NCBI GenBank assembly: GCA_045541115.1
Contig: JAZQIM010000011.1
Location: 1-64,000 of the forward strand
Direction: 5' to 3'
Length of the DNA: 64,000 nucleotides
Source of the DNA: Aphodoplasma sp045541115
GTDB taxonomy: Bacteria; Bacillota; Clostridia; UBA1381; UMGS1253
Shown here piece by piece: positions 57,690 to 64,000 of the stretch. Made by a program: the position numbers and the translations under genes. The stretch's first letter is position 1, and each line of letters opens with the position of its first letter. The notes beneath the pieces were generated by a model that did not search any database, had not been told where the DNA came from, and saw only the letters and a program-made list of their open reading frames with translations.

Positions 57690-59159
57690 TCACATCCTTA
57701 TAACCTTTATACTAAAATCATCGCAAAGCTCAATTATCTGCGATGAGCTTTCTAATATTTCGTCATTTATCGTATCTACAGGGATTATCCTTTTTACATT
57801 TCTTTTAGCGTAATATCTTACCGCACCCGTAAGCGCCCAATCGCTTGATGCGACGCTTAATATATGCTCTGCATGTCTGCTGTTTAAGGACGTAAATACG
57901 TTTTTCTTGCAAAGAACATAACACTCACGCTCACCCGACAAAACGCCTTCATCAAGATTTGATATAATATTTGTGCATATAAGCTTGTCTGTGTCGGATG
58001 TTTTTTTGTAGTCGTTTATTTCGCTTACGCACGACACGGAAAGAACAAATGATAATAAAAATATCACAATCCTTTTTTTATTTTGTGTCATGTTGCACCT
58101 ATTAAAAATCTGTGAAGCTATAATTGCCACTCCAATGAGTGGTATAAACGCCATTCTGTACGATAAGTAAGATGCGCGGATAATAAAGACAGGAAGAAGC
58201 GAAAAAACAATCACACAAAATCCAAATAAAAAAGCAAATCTTTGCTTGTTATTTTTATTGTCACTTCTTTTTTCATATAAAGCCGATACAATAAATGCCA
58301 TACCCAAAATCGCGGCAAAAAGCCATGGCATCGCCTTTAAAATCGTACATGAGCGCAAAAATGATTTTACATTCATCACAAAAACGCCCTCTATTATTAC
58401 ATTATACAACTCTTTTAATACAAATACAAGACGTGATATAATTTCTTGCGGCAAAATAATCTCAAATCTTTGAGCAAACGAGCCGGTATTTTTAAATATA
58501 AGATAGTAAATCGTAATAATGCAGGCATTTACAATTGGGATTAGATACATGTCGCGTTTTTCTTTTGTTCGATAAAAATATGCTATGCACAAGATAAATG
58601 AAAAAATTGATGCTTGCTCATAAAAGCACATCGATGCAAATTGTAAAACACAAAATAATATAAGCAAGAAAACATTTTTCTTTTTTTTATAAAAAGAAAA
58701 AAAGCGCATTGAAAATCCTGCCGTAAGCACCCCTACAATCACTCTTGAGGAAGCACTCAGCCAGTACTGTGACTCGATGCATAGCGGTATAAATAATAAA
58801 ATAATATAAAAAAGTGCGCCTACCTTTATGCGCATCTGTTCAAGCGTATTTGCAAGAAAATAAACGGCAAAAAAGCTCGCTCTTGAAAGCATAAATGTCA
58901 ATATAACGGGATTTAAAAAGAAATACGACCAGAAATATATGTCAGAGATTGCCGCAAGCGGTCTTGTCGTTATCGTTCCTATGCCCAAAAATACGTCGCC
59001 TATATTTTCATATGCATTTGGATACCAGAAATACTGGATATAATCGTCGAGAATCGGGCCATATTTAAATCCAACTAAAATATAGCGCGTAAGATAAAGT
59101 AAAAACAGAGCGTTTAAAAAAAACCATTTTCGCACAAAGCTATAATTTATTTTAATCAT
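57690..59159 (-). CDS. Multi-pass membrane protein, possible GT-C-type glycosyltransferase
   Basis: A 489-residue protein with about 10-12 membrane helices and a soluble C-terminal part (about residues 395-489). An early loop carries D-D-Y-I-Q-Y-F (an Asp pair after the first helix, as in GT-C enzymes). No family is recognised with certainty. It lies between tepA (8-bp overlap) and the wecG/tagA gene (5-bp gap), so a role in wall polymer or surface glycan synthesis is plausible. Confidence 0.65.
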   Translation of the reverse strand: MIKINYSFVRKWFFLNALFLLYLTRYILVGFKYGPILDDYIQYFWYPNAYENIGDVFLGIGTITTRPLAAISDIYFWSYFFLNPVILTFMLSRASFFAVYFLANTLEQMRIKVGALFYIILLFIPLCIESQYWLSASSRVIVGVLTAGFSMRFFSFYKKKKNVFLLILFCVLQFASMCFYEQASIFSFILCIAYFYRTKEKRDMYLIPIVNACIITIYYLIFKNTGSFAQRFEIILPQEIISRLVFVLKELYNVIIEGVFVMNVKSFLRSCTILKAMPWLFAAILGMAFIVSALYEKRSDNKNNKQRFAFLFGFCVIVFSLLPVFIIRASYLSYRMAFIPLIGVAIIASQIFNRCNMTQNKKRIVIFLLSFVLSVSCVSEINDYKKTSDTDKLICTNIISNLDEGVLSGERECYVLCKKNVFTSLNSRHAEHILSVASSDWALTGAVRYYAKRNVKRIIPVDTINDEILESSSQIIELCDDFSIKVIRM

Positions 59160-59823
59160 CGCTTCGTTTTTTCTCTTCCTTGCACATATCTATCAGCTCG
59201 CGAAGCTTATCAATTGCATCGCCAAGCGTTCCCACGCTATCGATAAGTCCGCACTCAACTGCTTTTTCTCCAAAAACTATGCTTCCGACATCGTTTGCGA
59301 TTTCGCCTGTTTTAAGCATAAGAGTGCTAAAATCCTCCTTGGAGATTTTACTGTGCTCTGCTATAAAGCTCACAATTCTGTCCTGGATTCTGTTTAAATG
59401 CTCAAACGTCTGCGATACTCCTATTACCATACCATTTAATCTTAACGGATGAAGCGTCATAGTAGCCGAGCGTGCAATAAACGAGTAATCTGCAGATACT
59501 GCAAGTGGCACTCCTATACTGTGACCGCCACCAAGCACAAGTGATACGGTAGGCTTTGTCATCCCTGCAATCATCTCCGCTATCGCAAGTCCCGCCTCGA
59601 CATCGCCTCCCGCTGTATTTAATAAAACTAAAAGCCCTTCTACGTTTTCATCCTGTTCGAGCGCCACAAGCTGCGGCAAAATGTATTCATATTTCGTCGT
59701 TTTATCCTGTGGCGGAAGTATCATATGCCCTTCAATCTGACCAATGATATTAAGACAATGAATTTTTAAACCATTACTGTTTGCAGGCGTTATTGCACCT
59801 TTATTATCAAATTGTTTTTCCAA
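59152..59823 (-). CDS. tepA: ClpP-like serine peptidase TepA
   Basis: A 223-residue protein of the ClpP/crotonase fold. The catalytic Ser is in L-G-G-G-H-S-I-G (about residue 105) and the His in T-L-H-P-L-R-L. In Bacillus TepA was linked to protein export and spore outgrowth. TTG 59823 is preferred because GGGGAG lies ten bases upstream; a GTG at 59832 is too close to that site. Confidence 0.85.
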   Translation of the reverse strand: MEKQFDNKGAITPANSNGLKIHCLNIIGQIEGHMILPPQDKTTKYEYILPQLVALEQDENVEGLLVLLNTAGGDVEAGLAIAEMIAGMTKPTVSLVLGGGHSIGVPLAVSADYSFIARSATMTLHPLRLNGMVIGVSQTFEHLNRIQDRIVSFIAEHSKISKEDFSTLMLKTGEIANDVGSIVFGEKAVECGLIDSVGTLGDAIDKLRELIDMCKEEKKRSDD

Positions 59824-59940
59824 AAAAATCACTCCCCAATTTTTTTGTTAGTATTTATTTTAAAGTATAAAAATATGTATCAGCATACAATTTAGTCGAG
59901 CTGTTTTTTTATTATGCTGGAAAAATTTTTAATTAAACTA

Positions 59941-60031
59941 TTGACATTAAATAAATTTTAATATAAAATGTACAACGTAGAAGATGAGTTGATCATCTAA
60001 TTTTTTTGATTTTGAGTTAGCCTTGGCTAAC
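59941..60031 (+). promoter_or_regulatory. feo promoter with candidate metal-regulator operators
   Basis: TTGACA (59941-59946), 17-bp spacer, TAAAAT (59964-59969). Downstream in the leader lie AGATGA-5-TCATCT (59982-59998) and a perfect palindrome GTTAGCC-TT-GGCTAAC (60016-60031). The latter resembles DtxR/IdeR-family operators (TTAG...CTAA). Binding there would repress feo when iron is sufficient. Confidence 0.7.
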
Positions 60032-60059
60032 GCAAATGCGGAAAGGACGGATATAAAAA

Positions 60060-60287
60060 ATGACTCTGTCAGAACTTAAAATAGGTAGCAGTGCTATAAT
60101 AACAGACGTCGGTGGCGACAAGGCCCTTCGAAGACGTCTTCTCGATATGGGACTTACACCTAAAACTAAAGTAATGGTGCGAAAAGTTGCGCCGCTCGGC
60201 GATCCGATTGAGCTATTTTTGCGTGGCTACGAACTTACGATAAGAAAAGATGATGCAAATAACATTTTAATAAAGGAGGTAGAATAG
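60060..60287 (+). CDS. feoA: Ferrous iron transport protein FeoA
   Basis: A 75-residue SH3-like cytoplasmic protein that supports FeoB. Typical blocks are R-R-L-L-D-M-G-L-T-P and L-R-G-Y-E-L-T-I-R-K-D-D-A. GGAAAGGACGG lies upstream of the ATG. It is directly adjacent to feoB. Confidence 0.93.
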   Translation: MTLSELKIGSSAIITDVGGDKALRRRLLDMGLTPKTKVMVRKVAPLGDPIELFLRGYELTIRKDDANNILIKEVE

Positions 60288-62309
60288 ATGTCTATAACCT
60301 TTGCTCTTATAGGAAATCAGAATTCAGGCAAAACGACACTTTTTAATCAGCTAACAGGCTCAAATCAGCATGTGGGAAACTTTCCCGGTGTCACGGTTGA
60401 AAAAAAAGAAGGGCTTGTGCGCAAGCATAAAGACGTTTCGGTAGTTGACCTACCCGGCATATACTCACTTTCTCCATATACTGCCGAAGAGGTCGTGACG
60501 CGCGACTTTGCGCTCAAACAAAAACCCGATGGAATTATAAATATCGTTGATGCAACAAATATTGAAAGAAACCTCTATCTGACGCTTCAGCTTACCGAGT
60601 TGCAGATTCCAATGGTTCTCGCACTCAATATGATGGACGAAGTAATCGCCAACGGTAATTATATTGATATCAAAAAATTATCAGACGGACTCGGTATTCC
60701 CGTTGTACCAATTTCAGCAAGTAAAAATGACGGCATTGACGAGCTCATCGCACAATCAATTTCAACCGTAAAGAATAATGTTAAGCCTCAAAAGACGGAC
60801 TTTTGCCGTGCGGGCAGCATTCTTCATAAAGCTATCCACTCGATAGCACATATCGTAGAAGACCACGCAAACGAGGCTGATATACCAACGCGTTTTGCAT
60901 CAACAAAGCTCGTCGAGGGAGATGAGCCGATAGCAAAAACGCTCAAGCTTCACGATAACGAAAAAGAGCTTATTTCCATCATTGTCGATGATATGGAAAA
61001 AGCCCTCGGTACATACCGCGATGCAGCGCTCGCAGATATGAGATATGATTTTATCGAAAACTTATGCAGTGAGTGCGTACATAAAAAACATGCACAAACG
61101 AAAGGACAAATCCGCTCAATTAAAATTGATGCGGTCCTCACACATAAATTCTTTGCAATTCCGATTTTCCTTTGCATAATGTTTTTTGTGTTCTGGATTA
61201 CATTCGGCGTTGTCGGCAGTGCACTTAGCGACTTATTTTCAACCGGCATCGATTATGTGACATCGCTTGCAGACACTCTTCTTGTAAACCTCAATGTCAG
61301 CGAGTGGCTCCGCTCACTTGTAATTGACGGCGTTTTTGCAGGTGTCGGAAGCGTGCTTTCCTTTATGCCGACAATCGTTGTGCTCTTCTTTATGCTCTCT
61401 ATACTTGAAGACAGCGGATACATGGCTCGTGTCGCTTTTGTGATGGATAAGCTTTTGCGTAAAATAGGCCTTTCGGGACGCTCATTTGTACCGATGCTTA
61501 TTGGCTTCGGATGCTCTGTGCCTGCAATTATGGCAACGCGCACACTGTCAAGTGAGCGTGACAGACGCCTTACGATTCTGCTCATTCCGTTTATGTCTTG
61601 CAGCGCAAAGCTGCCTATATATTCGGTTTTCACTGCGGCATTTTTCCCCGAGCATGGTGCGCTCGTAATGATTTGCCTATATATTCTTGGCATACTTATG
61701 GGGATTTTATCAGCGCTTCTTCTTAAAAATACGCTGTTTAAAGGCAAGCCTGTTCCGTTTGTAATGGAGCTTCCGTCATATCGCTTTCCATCGGCAAAAA
61801 GCGTATCTCTACATATGTGGGAAAAAGCGAAGGACTTTATTGTAAAAGCATTTACTATAATCTTTTTTGCAACAATCGTAATATGGCTTTTGCAAAGCTT
61901 TGATTTACGCTTCGAGATGGTGGACGACAGCTCACAGAGCATACTCGCATCTATCGGTAAGCTTATCGCACCTGTATTTAAACCGCTCGGCTTTGGCAAC
62001 TGGGAGACTGTCACGGCGCTTATAACAGGTCTTACTGCAAAAGAAGCCGTTGTAAGTACATTTGCCGTACTGACAGGTGCCGGCGACTCATCGTCTCTTG
62101 TCCCTATTTTGTCGCAGATGTTTAGCCCGCTTCAGGCAATATCGTTTTTAATATTTACACTTTTATATATGCCGTGTGTTGCGGCTATGGCTGCTGTAAA
62201 GCGTGAGATGGGCAGCTACAAAAAAGCAGTTGCGGCTATGGCATACCAGACAGCGTTTGCGTGGCTCTGTGCATTTGTGATTTACAGCTTTGGATTGTTG
62301 TTTATATAA
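60288..62309 (+). CDS. feoB: Ferrous iron transporter FeoB
   Basis: A 673-residue Fe2+ transporter. The N-terminal G domain has G1 GNQNSGKTTLFN (Gln where Pro is usual), G2 P-G-V-T-V-E, G3 DLPG and G4 N-M-M-D. A helical GDI domain and a membrane region with two Gate motifs follow (GFGCSVPAIMATR; L-T-A-K-E-A-V-V-S). AAGGAGG precedes the ATG. It is a normal length for the family. Confidence 0.96.
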   Translation: MSITFALIGNQNSGKTTLFNQLTGSNQHVGNFPGVTVEKKEGLVRKHKDVSVVDLPGIYSLSPYTAEEVVTRDFALKQKPDGIINIVDATNIERNLYLTLQLTELQIPMVLALNMMDEVIANGNYIDIKKLSDGLGIPVVPISASKNDGIDELIAQSISTVKNNVKPQKTDFCRAGSILHKAIHSIAHIVEDHANEADIPTRFASTKLVEGDEPIAKTLKLHDNEKELISIIVDDMEKALGTYRDAALADMRYDFIENLCSECVHKKHAQTKGQIRSIKIDAVLTHKFFAIPIFLCIMFFVFWITFGVVGSALSDLFSTGIDYVTSLADTLLVNLNVSEWLRSLVIDGVFAGVGSVLSFMPTIVVLFFMLSILEDSGYMARVAFVMDKLLRKIGLSGRSFVPMLIGFGCSVPAIMATRTLSSERDRRLTILLIPFMSCSAKLPIYSVFTAAFFPEHGALVMICLYILGILMGILSALLLKNTLFKGKPVPFVMELPSYRFPSAKSVSLHMWEKAKDFIVKAFTIIFFATIVIWLLQSFDLRFEMVDDSSQSILASIGKLIAPVFKPLGFGNWETVTALITGLTAKEAVVSTFAVLTGAGDSSSLVPILSQMFSPLQAISFLIFTLLYMPCVAAMAAVKREMGSYKKAVAAMAYQTAFAWLCAFVIYSFGLLFI

Positions 62310-62322
62310 GGAGGATAAAAAA

Positions 62323-62478
62323 ATGAACACCCCAGATATAATAGTTCTTCTTATACTCTTTGCTCTGGTTGTTTTATCATATGTGTATTTTCGTCGCCGC
62401 AAAAAGAAAGGCGGCGGGTGCTGCGGCTGCAGCAGCTGTGATAAATGCATGTGTGATTGTGAAAAAAACGAGAAATAA
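62323..62478 (+). CDS. FeoB-associated Cys-rich membrane protein
   Basis: A 51-residue protein with one N-terminal membrane helix (about residues 5-23), a basic stretch R-R-R-K-K-K and a Cys cluster C-C-G-C-S-S-C-D-K-C-M-C-D-C. AGGAGG precedes the ATG at 62323. Location just after feoB and the Cys tail define the family. It may shuttle or sense iron; not experimentally settled as far as I know. Confidence 0.87.
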   Translation: MNTPDIIVLLILFALVVLSYVYFRRRKKKGGGCCGCSSCDKCMCDCEKNEK

Positions 62479-62513
62479 AAAAGAACCCCCATTCGTATGA
62501 ATGGGGGTTTTTA
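62478..62513. terminator. Terminator of the feo operon
   Basis: AACCCCCATTC-GTAT-GAATGGGGGTT, perfect 11-bp arms, with A and T runs on both sides. Confidence 0.92.
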
Positions 62514-62632
62514 AGCAAAACGAACGAAAATCCAAATGGTTTAGATGCCAGTTACACAAAACGGAATATTGTTAGCAACACACAATGCATGCTTCAAAAT
62601 ACTCTTACATTTTCCATATTATATATGAATTT

Positions 62633-64000
62633 TTAGATTTTGCAAACATCTATAAACATTTCTGTATCTGAGCAAACAAAAACTATAGACAGTTTATTCC
62701 CCTCAAACAAATAACAAGTTGATCCGTTATCTGTTTTTTCTGTTAGTATATATTTATATCCGATTTCTTGTAATATATCAAAATATGAATATAAAATATT
62801 TTCATAATCCATTTGATAGTAATAATCACTCCATTTATAATAATATAGAAGTGAATCATCTATACGATAAGGAACTTCTGTCATTGGCATATTGCTGTAC
62901 CATCCGAAATCTATAAGAACAGGAAATTCGTCATAAAATACAGGCTTTCTTAATGCTGATATAAATATTTTTCCTAGATCATAATCATTTTTTATTGATA
63001 CAATTTCGCTATCAGATTCAAACTCGACTTCATTATCGCTAATTCGAGTCTTCGTCATTCCTCTATCTTCTAATGCCATTTCATAATAAACCATAGTATG
63101 TCCATAGCAAGAGCCTGCATCATGCGGGCCTATAGGATGAAAGTCATACATATCATACTCCTCATCATACGAAATCATTGTGTCATATGATGAAATAAGC
63201 TGAACCCCAGAAAAAACCCCAAAATCTAAAACTTGAGAAAAACCGGGATAGCATGTTTCAGACAATGCTATATAACTATCCGTAGAATAGGTGTTTAAAA
63301 TTCTAGTTTTGTTTATAGGTATTGCTAGATTTAAATCACCAGTAGTATTAACGAATCCGGCAGATGTAATTCCTATAACTTTGCCATACTCATCAATCAA
63401 AGCACCGCCGCTACTTCCGTGATTGATTGGAACTGAAATCTGTATATATTCTGTATTATCTAAAATTCTTGAAATATTTGATATGATTCCCTTAGACATC
63501 GTATTTGATAATCCCAGCGGACTACCTATAGCATATACCCGTTGACCTTGTTTGACTAGCGCAGAATTTCCCATTTCAAGATATGGGAAATTAGAACCGT
63601 CAATTCTTAATAACGCTAAATCATTCTCTTTATCATAATCAATAATCGAAACGTCCTCATAAGTTTTGCCATCCGCAGTTATAATCTTAGAGTATATGCT
63701 ATCAGCTACAACATGATAATTTGTTATTGCTACACCATCTGATGTAATGAAAAAACCACTTCCACTTCCACTAATCTCTCCGTTAAATCCATATACCTCA
63801 ATGTAAAATACAGCAGATGAGCATTTTTGTGAAATTTCTTCAGAAGTTAATGTTTTATCAATTTCTTTAATTTCCTCATTTTTGTCAGTAATTAAAGTAA
63901 TCCGTTGTCTTAACTCCACATTCGCCATTCTTGATACGATTGCAGCAACCGCACTTCTTTGTATATTAGTGTTTGGCGCAAAAGTTCCTTTGGCATCATT
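62633..64000 (-). CDS. SLH-domain HtrA-like serine protease (5' end outside window)
   Basis: The frame is open to the right edge. The 24 codons before the first Met (63928) read GTFAPNTNIQRSAVAAIVSR, the end of an S-layer homology domain, so the true start lies beyond the window. A trypsin-like domain follows: His in T-N-Y-H-V-V, Asp in E-N-D-L-A-L-L, Ser in N-H-G-S-S-G-G-A. The last 200 residues, rich in Tyr and Asp, match no family I know. It is probably a wall-bound surface protease. The gap 62514-62632 holds nothing recognisable. Confidence 0.82.
   Translation of the reverse strand, partial: NDAKGTFAPNTNIQRSAVAAIVSRMANVELRQRITLITDKNEEIKEIDKTLTSEEISQKCSSAVFYIEVYGFNGEISGSGSGFFITSDGVAITNYHVVADSIYSKIITADGKTYEDVSIIDYDKENDLALLRIDGSNFPYLEMGNSALVKQGQRVYAIGSPLGLSNTMSKGIISNISRILDNTEYIQISVPINHGSSGGALIDEYGKVIGITSAGFVNTTGDLNLAIPINKTRILNTYSTDSYIALSETCYPGFSQVLDFGVFSGVQLISSYDTMISYDEEYDMYDFHPIGPHDAGSCYGHTMVYYEMALEDRGMTKTRISDNEVEFESDSEIVSIKNDYDLGKIFISALRKPVFYDEFPVLIDFGWYSNMPMTEVPYRIDDSLLYYYKWSDYYYQMDYENILYSYFDILQEIGYKYILTEKTDNGSTCYLFEGNKLSIVFVCSDTEMFIDVCKI

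Noticed and set aside
1..64000. CRISPR array
   Set aside because: No regularly spaced direct repeats with unique spacers and no cas genes were seen; the repeats found are inverted repeats or hairpins.

Overview
The window looks like chromosomal DNA of an anaerobic, low-to-moderate GC member of the Clostridia (Bacillota). Evidence: strong AGGAGG-type ribosome binding sites, frequent TTG and GTG starts, sporulation-linked genes (yqfC, yqfD, ylbJ, tepA), the conserved phoH-ybeY-era-yqzL-recO block, a ferredoxin-dependent 2-oxoacid oxidoreductase, a superoxide reductase gene, and SLH-domain surface proteins. No species can be named from the sequence alone.

Layout. 1-1525: edge of a mobile or accessory island, with the first codons of a DUF3990 gene, two tandem palindromes, a helix-turn-helix gene and the 3' part of a tRNA-Leu that looks like an attachment site. 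1532-3268: leftward operon of a Cys-rich zinc-ribbon protein, an MBL hydrolase and an ECF transporter S component. 3543-15240: the most interesting region. A tyrosine-type DNA invertase is followed by a 293-bp segment bounded by 31-bp perfect inverted repeats. The segment holds a terminator and a strong sigma-A-type promoter that now points into a nine-gene run: tetR, a small membrane protein, an SLH-anchored TasA-like protein, a pilin-isopeptide-domain protein, a TasA/camelysin-like protein, a SipW-type signal peptidase, two TasA-type proteins sharing an almost identical signal-peptide-coding sequence, and a 902-residue acidic repeat protein, plus a 42-residue membrane peptide. I read this as a phase-variable extracellular matrix or fibre locus. 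15483-16587: a zinc-ribbon/RING gene that appears broken.

16792-23255: TPP-riboswitch-controlled thiamin operon thiS-thiF-thiG-thiH-thiE-thiD-cytX-ECF S component. It makes the thiazole and couples it to imported hydroxymethylpyrimidine; thiC is absent here. 23287-24041: two gene halves (MFS transporter, YyaL-type protein) joined by a deletion. 24136-26739: oxidative stress genes (superoxide reductase missing its last metal ligands, ahpC, ahpF-like). 26844-27105: tRNA-Pro pseudogene and tRNA-Pro.

27192-35974: housekeeping and sporulation genes. 36082-37913: two unrecognised genes and an SGNH-hydrolase fragment. 37946-42630: EamA transporter, a cluster of perfect hairpins, then nadK-argR-recN-rseC. 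42724-45990: ParA-like ATPase and korDABC-type oxidoreductase. 46046-51701: pgsA, rimO, recX, vanW-family, SSB-like, DtxR-family, SLC13-family genes. 51843-52905: tRNA-Asp, tRNA-Thr and decayed element remnants. 52985-59823: gap, two cyclophilins, TPR protein, tmk, wecG/tagA, a membrane protein, tepA. 60060-62478: feoA-feoB-FeoB-associated protein behind a candidate metal-regulator operator. 62633-64000: an SLH-HtrA-like protease running off the edge.
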